From Salipiger sp. CCB-MM3 (GTDB lineage: Bacteria > Pseudomonadota > Alphaproteobacteria > Rhodobacterales > Rhodobacteraceae): DNA of 64,000 bases. Of the stretch, positions 56,840 to 64,000 are shown one piece after another. The position numbers and the translations under genes were made by a program. The DNA is taken from contig NZ_CP014596.1 in assembly GCF_001687105.1 (NCBI RefSeq), forward strand, positions 427,501-491,500. The letters are read 5' to 3'. The notes beneath the pieces were generated by a model. The model made no database searches. It saw only the letters and a program-made list of their open reading frames with translations, and had not been told where the DNA came from. The first letter of the stretch is position 1, and the number at the start of each line of letters is the position of its first letter.

Positions 56840-57805
56840 ATGCTCATCGTTCCCGAACGCGAGATCGCCAGCCTGATGACCCGCGACGCCGCCTTTGCTG
56901 CGGTCGAGAAAGTGTTTGCCGCAATGGCCGCCGGTGACGCCTACAACTTCCCCGTCGTGCGCGAGGCCATCGGCCATGAAGACGCGCTCTACGGCTTCAA
57001 GGGCGGCTTTGATCGCTCGGGCCTGACGCTGGGGCTGAAGGCCGGAGGCTACTGGCCCAACAACCTCGCGACGCGTGGCATCATCAACCACCAGTCCACG
57101 GTGTTTCTCTTTGATCCGGACACCGGCAAGGCCAAGGCGATGGTGGGCGGCAATCTTTTGACCGCGCTGCGCACCGCCGCGGCCTCTTCGGTGTCGATCC
57201 GGCACCTTGCGCGCGAAGACGCACGGGTGATCGGCATGGTCGGCGCGGGCCATCAGGCGACCTTCCAACTGCGCGCCGCGCTCGAGCAGCGCGAGTTCGA
57301 CAAGGTCATCGGCTGGAACCTGCACCCCGAGATGCTGCCCAACCTCGAAAAGGTGGCCGCCGAGGCGGGCGTGCCCTTCGAGGCGGTGGACCTGCCGGGC
57401 ATGCGTGAGGCCGATGTGATCATCTCGATCACCTCGTCGTTCGACGCGATCCTCATGGCAGAGCACGTCTCGCCCGGCTGCCACATCGCCTGCATGGGCA
57501 CCGACACCAAGGGCAAGCAGGAGGTCTCTCCGGCGCTGCTGGCCAAGGCCACGGTGTTCACCGACGAGGTGGCGCAGTCGGTGTCGATTGGCGAAGCGCA
57601 GCACGCGGTGGCGCAGGGGCTGATCGACGAGAGTGCCATCACCCAGCTCGGCGCGGTGATCAATGGCGCGCATCCGGGGCGCGCTTCGGCCGAAGAGATC
57701 ACCCTCTTCGACGGCACCGGCGTGGGCCTGCAGGACCTCGCGGTCGCCGCGGCAGTGGTCGATCTGGCGGTCGAGAAGGGCATCGCGATTGAGGTCGATT
57801 TCTGA
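56840..57805 (+). CDS. bhcD: Iminosuccinate reductase BhcD
   Basis: 321 residues. It is an ornithine cyclodeaminase/mu-crystallin family protein: the NAD(P) loop G-M-V-G-A-G-H-Q-A near residue 134, L-R-T-A-A-A-S-S-V-S, and D-G-T-G-V-G-L-Q-D-L-A near the C-terminus. In the BHAC this fold reduces iminosuccinate to aspartate, closing the cycle with BhcA. AAAGGAGAGC precedes the ATG. A terminator follows at 57830. Confidence 0.92.
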   Translation: MLIVPEREIASLMTRDAAFAAVEKVFAAMAAGDAYNFPVVREAIGHEDALYGFKGGFDRSGLTLGLKAGGYWPNNLATRGIINHQSTVFLFDPDTGKAKAMVGGNLLTALRTAAASSVSIRHLAREDARVIGMVGAGHQATFQLRAALEQREFDKVIGWNLHPEMLPNLEKVAAEAGVPFEAVDLPGMREADVIISITSSFDAILMAEHVSPGCHIACMGTDTKGKQEVSPALLAKATVFTDEVAQSVSIGEAQHAVAQGLIDESAITQLGAVINGAHPGRASAEEITLFDGTGVGLQDLAVAAAVVDLAVEKGIAIEVDF

Positions 57806-57829
57806 CGACAGCGTTCAGATGGAGACGCC

Positions 57830-57858
57830 AAGGGCGGGGGCTTTGCCTCCGCCCTTTT
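57830..57858 (+). terminator. Intrinsic terminator of the bhc operon
   Basis: Stem AAGGGCGG / CCGCCCTT extended inward to 11 pairs (one G-U), with a 5-nt loop, then TT. It lies 24 bases after the bhcD stop. It is the first feature of the 355-base gene-free stretch 57806-58160, which otherwise holds the repeat at 57887 and the minus-strand terminator at 58110. Confidence 0.7.
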
Positions 57859-57886
57859 CCGTTGACCACGAGGCGCCACCAAAGCT

Positions 57887-58058
57887 GGGCGAGCGCATGC
57901 CCGTGGGGTGGCGCTCTGACTTGGGAAGTCGCCGCTTTATCCCCATCACATCCGGATGACCTCAATCCCCGCAAGAGGATGAAGAGCGCCAGCCCGCCGG
58001 GACGGGCAAGCGCTTGCCCGGCGGCCTTCGGCCTTGGTTCCGGGCCACTTGCGCGCAG
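57887..58058. repeat. Dispersed ~170-bp palindromic intergenic repeat, copy 2
   Basis: Second copy of the element at 19619-19790. Left arm 57887-57915 and right arm 57985-58019 are imperfect inverted repeats of each other (GGGCGAGCGCATGCCCGT.. against ..ACGGGCAAGCGCTTGCCC), with GCTTTATCCC between them and GGCGGCCTTCGGCCTTGGTTCC after the right arm. It is again placed between convergent genes. A folded transcript would form a long stem of roughly 25 pairs. Confidence 0.7.
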
Positions 58059-58109
58059 ACCATTCGCCGGAACTGCCGAACCAGACACCCACGCAACATC
58101 CAATACAAA

Positions 58110-58135
58110 CGGCGCGCCCCCGAAGGGACGCGCCG
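58110..58135 (-). terminator. Terminator of the minus-strand purine permease/allantoin genes
   Basis: On the minus strand, CGGCGCG / CGCGCCG with an inner CCC/GGG stem and TTCG loop is followed by TTTGTATT. It lies 26 bases downstream of the permease stop at 58161. Confidence 0.65.
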
Positions 58136-58160
58136 CAGCTTCCACCTAAGGTCGATCGGG

Positions 58161-59624
58161 TCAGACCCTCTCGCCGCGCGGCTCCTCTCCGCGATGGCCG
58201 GCGAGGCCACCCGAGACCTCTTCGGTGGATTCCTCGGCCAGTTCCTCCGGCAGCACGAGGTTGAGCACGATGGCGATCAGCGCGGCGGGCAGGATCCCCG
58301 AAGCCCCCAGAATGCGCAGCGTGTCGGGCAGGTGCTGCAGCGCATTGGGCGCGCCCGGCGCGACGTTCAGCACCTCCAGCTGCAGCCCCAGACCGATCGA
58401 AAGCGCCACGGCGAAGATCACCATGTTGCGCCGCGTCCAATCGACGTCGGACAGCATCGAGATGCCCGAGGCCACGACCATGCCGAACATCACGATCACG
58501 CCGCCGCCCAGCACCTCGATCGGCACGGTGCGGATCACCCCGCCGACCTTCGGCACCAGCCCGCAGACGATCAGGAAGATCGCGCCGATGGTCACCACAT
58601 GGCGGCTCATCACGCCGGTCATCGCGATCAGCCCGACGTTCTGGCTGAACGAGGTGTTGGGAAAGCCGCCGAAGATGCCCGCGATGGCCGAGCCGATGCC
58701 GTCGGCATAGGTGGCGCCAGAGATCTCGCGGTCGCTCGCCTCGCGGCCCGCGCCACCCTTGGTGATACCCGAGACGTCACCGACGGTTTCAACCGCCGAG
58801 ACGAAAGCCATCAGGCAAAAGCCGATCACCGAGGCGATGGAGAACTCGAGACCATAGCGGAACGGTTCCGGCAGCGCGAAGGCGGCGGCGTTCTGCCACG
58901 AGCCGGTGATGGCCTCCAGGGTCAGCATGCCGGTGAAGAGCGCATAGACATAGCCCACTAGGATGCCGATCAGCACCGCCGAGATGCTCAGCATGCCACG
59001 GGCAAAGAACTTCAGCCCCAGCGTCACCGCCAGCACCACCAGCGCCGCCGACCAAGAGGCCCAAGAGCCGTAGCTTTCGGCGCCGCTCGCCTTGGCGGGC
59101 ACACCGCCCGCGGCATATTCGATGCCCACCTTGACCAGCGCGAGGCCGATCATCGTCACCACAAGGCCGGTCACCAGCGGCGGCAGGGCAAAGCGGATGC
59201 GCCCGATCACCGTGCCAAGCAGCGCGTGGAACACGCCGCCCACGAGGACCCCGCCGAACATGGCAGCCAGCCCGTCCACACCCTTGCCCGCAACCAGCGG
59301 GATCATGATCGGGATGAAGGCAAAGGATGTGCCCTGCACGATGGGCAGCGCCGCGCCCACGGGGCCGAGGGTGATCGTCTGCAACAGCGTCGCCACCCCG
59401 GCGAACAGCATCGACATCTGGATGAGATAGAGCAGTTCGGGAAAGTCCGGGCTGTTCGAGCCAAAGCCGAAGCCCGCGGCGCCGGCGACGATGATCGCGG
59501 GCGTCACGTTCGAGACGAACATCGCCAGCACATGCTGAATCCCGAGCGGGATCGCCTTGTGCAGCACGGGGGTGAAATCCGGATCGCGCAATTGCTCCGG
59601 TGTTCCGAGACTGTGGTCGGTCAT
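58161..59624 (-). CDS. NCS2 family urate/xanthine permease (UraA/XanQ/UacT branch)
   Basis: 487 residues with about fourteen helices. The nucleobase-transporter signature is present: S-Q-N-V-G-L-I-A-M-T-G-V. G-T-S-F-A-F-I-P in helix 3 and E-T-V-G-D-V-S-G in helix 8 also match this branch. The C-terminal tail is Glu-rich and hydrophilic. Together with the downstream-pathway genes it probably imports urate or xanthine. It stands downstream of allA on the same strand, 52 bases away. Confidence 0.9.
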   Translation of the reverse strand: MTDHSLGTPEQLRDPDFTPVLHKAIPLGIQHVLAMFVSNVTPAIIVAGAAGFGFGSNSPDFPELLYLIQMSMLFAGVATLLQTITLGPVGAALPIVQGTSFAFIPIMIPLVAGKGVDGLAAMFGGVLVGGVFHALLGTVIGRIRFALPPLVTGLVVTMIGLALVKVGIEYAAGGVPAKASGAESYGSWASWSAALVVLAVTLGLKFFARGMLSISAVLIGILVGYVYALFTGMLTLEAITGSWQNAAAFALPEPFRYGLEFSIASVIGFCLMAFVSAVETVGDVSGITKGGAGREASDREISGATYADGIGSAIAGIFGGFPNTSFSQNVGLIAMTGVMSRHVVTIGAIFLIVCGLVPKVGGVIRTVPIEVLGGGVIVMFGMVVASGISMLSDVDWTRRNMVIFAVALSIGLGLQLEVLNVAPGAPNALQHLPDTLRILGASGILPAALIAIVLNLVLPEELAEESTEEVSGGLAGHRGEEPRGERV

Positions 59625-59676
59625 GTCTTAGTCAGATCCCTGTTGGGGCGCGGGGCCGGTCTTGCTGCCGACATCC

Positions 59677-60165
59677 TCACGCGGTGGCGTGAATGAGGTA
59701 GGGTTCGTCGAACCAGTGCTCCTCGAGGTTGGGCCCCTCGCCGATCCGGTCGATCACGGCGAAAAGTCCCGGCGCGTGCAGCGGGGTCAGCACCCCGTGC
59801 CACGTGCCGCGGTGGAAATTGATCCCCTGACCGGGGCGGGTCAGGAAGGCGCGGGGCGCGCCGGGGCGGCCGCCTGCGTCCGGGGCGACCACCACGAGGA
59901 AAGGATCAAAGCTCATCGGCACGAAGGCCTGACTGCCCTGAGGATGCCGCTCGACCATCTCGAGCCGCAGCGGCAGTTGGCGCGGCTCGGCCTTGAACAG
60001 GCTGATCCCGGCGCGGCCCCCGGTGATGTCGAGCGTGGCGCGGTCGTGGAACCGCCCGCAAAGCCCCTGATTGATGATCTTGTCGGGCGTGCCGTCCGCC
60101 TCCAGCACCTCGCCAAACGGGGCGAAGGCTGCGGCAGTCAGCGGCGCGGCGTCGATCCGGCTCAT
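59677..60165 (-). CDS. allA: Ureidoglycolate lyase
   Basis: 162 residues, the normal AllA length. Conserved V-E-R-H-P-Q-G-S-Q-A-F-V-P and F-H-R-G-T-W-H-G-V-L-T-P-L motifs carry the cupin-fold metal/catalytic residues. It splits (S)-ureidoglycolate into urea and glyoxylate. The start overlaps the puuE stop as ATGA. The released glyoxylate is the entry compound of the BHAC encoded at 53377-57805. Confidence 0.92.
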   Translation of the reverse strand: MSRIDAAPLTAAAFAPFGEVLEADGTPDKIINQGLCGRFHDRATLDITGGRAGISLFKAEPRQLPLRLEMVERHPQGSQAFVPMSFDPFLVVVAPDAGGRPGAPRAFLTRPGQGINFHRGTWHGVLTPLHAPGLFAVIDRIGEGPNLEEHWFDEPYLIHATA

Positions 60166-61598
60166 GCGCCGAGCTTGTCGATCAGCCGCAGTTCGGCGAT
60201 CCGTTCGACCTGACAGCAGGCCTCGGCGAACTCGGTGGCGCGGTCGTTCTCGATGCGGCGGCGGAAGGCCTGCATGATCGACGCCTTGTCGTTGTCGCGC
60301 ACCGCGATGATGAAGGGAAAGCCGAATTTCGCGGTGTAAGCCTCATTGAGCTCGGTGAAGGCAGCGCGCTCGTCGTCGGTGAGCGCGTCGAGCCCGGCGC
60401 CTGCCTGCTCCGAGGTCGACTCCGCCGTCAGGCGCTTGGCCTGCGCCAGTTTTCCCGCAAGGTCGGGGTGCGCGGTCAGCACCGCCAGCCGCTTCTCGTC
60501 AGGGGCGTCGCGGAACACCCGCGCCAGCACCGAATGCACGCCCAGCGCGCTGTCATGCGTCGGGCCAAGCTGCAGCGCATGGGCGCCCTCGGCGATCCAC
60601 GGGCTGTGCTCGAAGACACCGCCGAAAGCCTCGGTGAAGCTGGCCCGGTCCATCTCGGAGGGACGCGGGCCCGCCTTCGCAGGATGCTGCGCCGCCCAAT
60701 GATCGGCGATCTGCTCGCGCGTGGCGAACCAGACCCCGTCGTGCGAGGCCATATACGCCAGCACCCGCTTCAGCGCCGCGACACGGCCCGGGCGACCGAC
60801 CAGACGGCAGTGCAGCCCGATCGACAGCATCTTCGGCGCGCCCTCCTGCCCTTCCTCATAGAGCGTGTCGAAACTGTCGCGCAGGTAGCTTTCGAACTGG
60901 TCGCCAGAGTTGAACCCCTGCGGCGAGGCAAACCGCATGTCATTGGCATCCAGCGTATAGGGCACGATCAGCTGATCCTTGCCCGCGACCCGGCTCCAAT
61001 AGGGCAGATCATCGGCGTAGCTGTCGGCGATATAAGCGAAATCGCCCTCTTCGGCGGCGAGCCGGACCGTGTTCATAGAGCAGCGCCCGGTGTACCAGCC
61101 GCGCGGCGGCGCGCCGGTCACCAGCGTGTGCAGGCGGATCGCCTCACGGATCTGCGCGCGCTCTTCTTCCTCGGGCATATCCTTGTGCTCGACCCATTTG
61201 AGCCCATGCGAAGCGATCTCCCAACCGGCGCGCTTCATCGCGGCAACCTGCTCGGGCGCGCGGGCAAGCGCGGTGGCGACGCCATAGACGGTGACGGGGA
61301 TATCCTTCAGCAGCCGATGCAGCCGCCAGAACCCGGCGCGGGCGCCGTATTCATAGATCGACTCCATGTTCCAATGGCGCTGGCCGGGCCATTGCGCGGC
61401 ACCGACGATCTCTGAAAGGAACGCCTCGGACGCCGCATCACCGTGCAGGACGTTGTTCTCGCCGCCCTCCTCGTAGTTGACCACGATCTGCACCGCGATC
61501 TTGGCGCCGTTCGGCCAGCGGGCATCAGGCGGGGTCTCTCCATAGCCGGTCAGGTCGCGGGGATAGCGGGTCGCGGGCAGCGGGCTCAACAGCGTCAT
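60162..61598 (-). CDS. puuE: Bifunctional allantoinase (PuuE) / OHCU decarboxylase (UraD) fusion
   Basis: 478 residues from the ATG at 61598 (AAGGAG ten bases upstream); the frame is open to 61673. Residues about 1-305 form a polysaccharide-deacetylase-type allantoinase (N-Y-E-E-G-G-E-N; E-I-A-S-H-G-L-K-W; G-W-Y-T-G-R-C-S). Residues about 315-478 form an OHCU decarboxylase (A-F-G-G-V-F-E-H-S-P-W-I-A-E with catalytic His; A-H-P-D-L-A-G-K; K-F-G-F-P-F-I-I-A-V-R near the end). The two domains act on successive steps: OHCU to (S)-allantoin, then allantoin to allantoate. Such fusions are known in proteobacteria. Confidence 0.93.
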   Translation of the reverse strand: MTLLSPLPATRYPRDLTGYGETPPDARWPNGAKIAVQIVVNYEEGGENNVLHGDAASEAFLSEIVGAAQWPGQRHWNMESIYEYGARAGFWRLHRLLKDIPVTVYGVATALARAPEQVAAMKRAGWEIASHGLKWVEHKDMPEEEERAQIREAIRLHTLVTGAPPRGWYTGRCSMNTVRLAAEEGDFAYIADSYADDLPYWSRVAGKDQLIVPYTLDANDMRFASPQGFNSGDQFESYLRDSFDTLYEEGQEGAPKMLSIGLHCRLVGRPGRVAALKRVLAYMASHDGVWFATREQIADHWAAQHPAKAGPRPSEMDRASFTEAFGGVFEHSPWIAEGAHALQLGPTHDSALGVHSVLARVFRDAPDEKRLAVLTAHPDLAGKLAQAKRLTAESTSEQAGAGLDALTDDERAAFTELNEAYTAKFGFPFIIAVRDNDKASIMQAFRRRIENDRATEFAEACCQVERIAELRLIDKLGA

Positions 61599-61722
61599 GG
61601 GGGACGGGCTCCTTCGGTGTTGCCTCCGGGTCATCCCACACGTGTAATCCGGAAAATACCGGATGATTTTCAAATTCCGTTTGAAGCTGCCTCAACCGCC
61701 TTGCGGGCGCGCGGGAACACCC

Positions 61723-62658
61723 CTACCGCCCGCTTTCCGCCGCGCGCTGCTCGGCCTGCCGGATCGCTGCGCCGATGCGGTCGGTCACATAGTCCATGAA
61801 AAGCCGCGTCTTTGGATCCTGCCCGCGGCGATGCGTGAACAGACAGGCCATCTGGATCGGCTCCGGCGGGGTGGCCTCGGCCACCGGCACGAGTCGCCCG
61901 CTGCGCAGATACTCGGCCACCTCGAAGACCGGCTTCAGCGCAATCCCCTCGCCCGCCAGAGCCCAATCGGTCAGCACGTCGCCGTCGTCGGACTCATAGC
62001 GCCCCGAGACGGCAAAACGCTTCGTGCCCTCGGGCGTGCGCAGCGGCCATTGAAACTCCGTCGCGCCGGGGAAGCGCAGGTTGAGGCATTCGTGCTTTTC
62101 CGCGATCAGCGCCTCGCCCGAGGCCGGGTTGCCACGCCGCGCAATATAGGTCGGCGCGGCGCAGAGCACGCGCGCGACGTCGGCGATCTTGCGCATACGC
62201 AGGGTGCTGTCTTCAGGCTGGCCAAGGAAGAACGCCAGATCGAGTCCTTCGGTCGTAAGATCGACCTTGCGGTCCGACAGGCGCAGGCGGATCTGCACCT
62301 CGGGATATTCGCGCAGGAACCCCGGCACCTGCGCAGCGATCAGCCGCCGCCCCACCCCCAGCGGCGCCGCGACAAAGAGCGAGCCCTTGGGATTTTCGGT
62401 GAGTTGCGCCACCTGCGCCTCGGCGCTCTCGAGCGCCTCCAGAACCTCGCGCGCGCCGGTATAGAAGGCGCGGCCCTGCTCTGTGGCGGTGAGATTGCGG
62501 GTGGTGCGCTGGAACAGCCGCACGTTCAAATGGTCCTCGAGCTGCGAGATTCGCGCCGAGGTGACCGCCGGCGAGATGCGCAGGTCGCGACCCGCGGCGG
62601 ACATGCTGCCCAACTCATAGACACGCACGAAGGTCCGGATATTGTCGAGGTAGGACAT
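61723..62658 (-). CDS. LysR family transcriptional regulator (divergent from puuD)
   Basis: 311 residues from the ATG at 62658; the frame is open to 63120, which would run antisense through puuD. HTH is V-R-V-Y-E-L-G-S-M-S-A-A-G-R-D-L-R-I-S-P-A-V. The effector domain is complete, with a longer C-terminal tail than the paralogue at 42574-43488. It is divergent from puuD with 99 bases between, and its 3' end lies 124 bases before the puuE start. Probable regulator of urate breakdown. Confidence 0.88.
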   Translation of the reverse strand: MSYLDNIRTFVRVYELGSMSAAGRDLRISPAVTSARISQLEDHLNVRLFQRTTRNLTATEQGRAFYTGAREVLEALESAEAQVAQLTENPKGSLFVAAPLGVGRRLIAAQVPGFLREYPEVQIRLRLSDRKVDLTTEGLDLAFFLGQPEDSTLRMRKIADVARVLCAAPTYIARRGNPASGEALIAEKHECLNLRFPGATEFQWPLRTPEGTKRFAVSGRYESDDGDVLTDWALAGEGIALKPVFEVAEYLRSGRLVPVAEATPPEPIQMACLFTHRRGQDPKTRLFMDYVTDRIGAAIRQAEQRAAESGR

Positions 62659-62757
62659 TTTTCGGAATTTCTTGAAACTGCTTGGTAGAACCCGGAGATA
62701 GCAGAATAATCGACGCCGAACTAGGGTGCGGCATAACCATAAGAGGGAGACACCGGG

Positions 62758-63990
62758 ATGTATGATCTCGCCATCATCTGGGACTGGCTGGGCTTTGCCG
62801 TGCGCTGGCTGCACGTGATCACCGCAATCGCGTGGATCGGCTCGTCGTTCTATTTCATCGCGCTCGACCTCGGTCTGCGCAAGGTGCCGCATCTGCCCGT
62901 CGGCGCCCATGGCGAGGAATGGCAGGTCCACGGCGGCGGTTTCTACCACATCCAGAAATACCTCGTGGCCCCCGAGCAGATGCCCGACCACCTGACGTGG
63001 TTCAAATGGGAAAGCTATGCCACATGGCTTTCGGGCGCGGGCCTTCTGATGATCGTCTACTGGGCAGGCGGCGAGCTTTTCCTGATCGACCCCACCAAAG
63101 CGGACATCTCGCTGTTCCAAGGCATCGTGATCTCGGCGCTGTCGCTGACCATCGGCTGGCTGATCTACGACCGGCTGTGCAAATCGAAGCTCGGCGAGAC
63201 GCCGACGCTGCTGATGGTGCTGCTCTTCGTGATGCTGGTGGTGATGTCATGGGGCTACAACCATGTGTTCACCGGCCGCGCCGCGCTGCTGCACCTTGGG
63301 GCCTTCACCGCCACGATCATGACCGCAAATGTGTTCTTCATCATCATGCCGAACCAGCGCATCGTGGTGGATGACCTCAAGAACGGCCGCACCCCCGATC
63401 CCAAATACGGCAAGATCGCCAAGCTGCGCTCGACCCATAACAACTATCTGACGCTGCCCGTCGTCTTCCTGATGCTGTCGAACCACTACCCGCTGGCCTT
63501 CGCCACCGACAATGCGTGGATCATCGCCAGCCTTGTCTTCCTGATGGGCGTGACGATCCGCCATTTCTTCAACTCGATGCACGCCCGCAAGGGGGCGCCC
63601 TACTGGACATGGGTCGCCACCGCGCTGCTCTTCATCGCCATCGCGTGGCTGTCCACGGCCCCGATGATGGACAGCTACGAGGAGGCCGCAGCGCGGCCCC
63701 TCACCCCCTATGAGGAGAAATTCGCCGGGGCAGATGGCTTTGAGGATGCCTATTACGCGGTCGTCGGCAATTGCTCGATGTGCCACGCGCGCGAGCCTTC
63801 GTGGGACGGTCTGAACCATCCGCCCAAAGGCGTCGTGCTGGAGACGGAGTCTGATGTGGCCCGCCACGCCAAGCTGGTGTTCCTGCAGGCCGGTGCCAGC
63901 CACGCGATGCCGCCGCCCAACGCGATCCAGATGGATCCCGAGGCGCGCCGCGAGATCGTCAACTGGTATCACGCCGCGACCAAAGGCTGA
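62758..63990 (+). CDS. puuD: Membrane-bound urate hydroxylase with C-terminal cytochrome c domain
   Basis: 410 residues. About eight membrane helices begin with W-L-H-V-I-T-A-I-A-W-I-G-S-S-F-Y-F; histidines suitable for haem or metal are spread through the core (for example F-Y-H-I-Q and T-I-R-H-F). A C-terminal cytochrome c domain carries C-S-M-C-H (Cys339, Cys342, His343), with M-P-P-P-N as likely Met ligand. PuuD oxidises urate to 5-hydroxyisourate and feeds electrons to the respiratory chain instead of oxygen directly. AGAGGGAGA precedes the ATG. The gene is complete, ending ten bases before the window edge. Confidence 0.93.
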   Translation: MYDLAIIWDWLGFAVRWLHVITAIAWIGSSFYFIALDLGLRKVPHLPVGAHGEEWQVHGGGFYHIQKYLVAPEQMPDHLTWFKWESYATWLSGAGLLMIVYWAGGELFLIDPTKADISLFQGIVISALSLTIGWLIYDRLCKSKLGETPTLLMVLLFVMLVVMSWGYNHVFTGRAALLHLGAFTATIMTANVFFIIMPNQRIVVDDLKNGRTPDPKYGKIAKLRSTHNNYLTLPVVFLMLSNHYPLAFATDNAWIIASLVFLMGVTIRHFFNSMHARKGAPYWTWVATALLFIAIAWLSTAPMMDSYEEAAARPLTPYEEKFAGADGFEDAYYAVVGNCSMCHAREPSWDGLNHPPKGVVLETESDVARHAKLVFLQAGASHAMPPPNAIQMDPEARREIVNWYHAATKG

Positions 63991-64000
63991 GCACCAGCGG

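Noticed and set aside
62659-63120. Extended LysR reading frame (465 residues) crossing puuD
   Set aside because: The HTH begins right after the ATG at 62658, and the extension is antisense to PuuD.

Overview
The window is high-GC, tightly packed DNA, with many ATGA/TGATG overlaps between consecutive genes. It looks like an alphaproteobacterial chromosome, most probably Rhodobacteraceae (roseobacter group). The case rests on gene content: a short LOV photoreceptor beside an HWE-family kinase, TAXI and DctPQM TRAP transporters, a membrane-bound cytochrome-linked urate hydroxylase, and a complete beta-hydroxyaspartate cycle (BHAC) operon. No tRNA, rRNA, CRISPR array, transposase or phage gene was seen.

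Layout. 1-1300: the end of a class II aldolase-like gene and a FAS1-like/MaoC-like hydratase. 1426-5857: a sensory cassette of short LOV protein, CheB-CheR-PAS-HWE histidine kinase and single-domain response regulator. 5878-8877 (minus): two overlapping HupE/UreJ-type membrane proteins, a SAM methyltransferase and a GntR/FCD regulator. 9096-16231: a five-gene peptide-type ABC importer followed by a cytoplasmic gamma-glutamyltranspeptidase, plausibly for uptake and breakdown of glutathione or gamma-glutamyl peptides. 16455-19602: a MacA/MacB-type export pair. 19803-27083: an RpiR regulator, a TAXI-TRAP importer, a Usp protein, a class III aminotransferase and a BKACE-type beta-keto acid cleavage enzyme, which looks like a catabolic unit for an unknown amino compound. 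27117-29074: a Bcr/CflA exporter divergent from a TetR regulator. 29253-32112: a DctQMP TRAP importer.

32159-42405 is an iron locus. It holds a FecBCD-type ABC importer with a trailing cytochrome b561, a divergent esterase, and an aryl-AMP ligase / aryl carrier protein / EntF-like NRPS operon. The NRPS adenylation domain carries the same ten-residue serine code as EntF, and a TTGA-N9-TCAA element of the RirA/iron-responsive type sits between importer and esterase. Together these suggest a catecholate-serine (enterobactin-like) siderophore. Dihydroxybenzoate synthesis genes, a PPTase and an outer-membrane receptor are absent here.

42574-63990 is a purine and glyoxylate region bracketed by two paralogous LysR genes. 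It encodes xanthine dehydrogenase (small and large subunits plus XdhC), two different NCS2 permeases, guanine deaminase, ureidoglycine aminohydrolase, ureidoglycolate lyase, a PuuE-UraD fusion and urate hydroxylase PuuD. In its middle lies bhcR-bhcABCD, encoding conversion of glyoxylate to oxaloacetate. Ureidoglycolate lyase releases glyoxylate, so the arrangement suggests that purine carbon is assimilated through the BHAC. This layout is the most interesting biological point of the window.

Non-coding structure includes several strong hairpins, a two-copy ~170-bp dispersed palindromic repeat (19619 and 57887), three matching TetR-type palindromes (one at macAB, two at tetR/MFS), and a perfect 16-bp tandem duplication plus a terminator-like hairpin inside the bhc operon.
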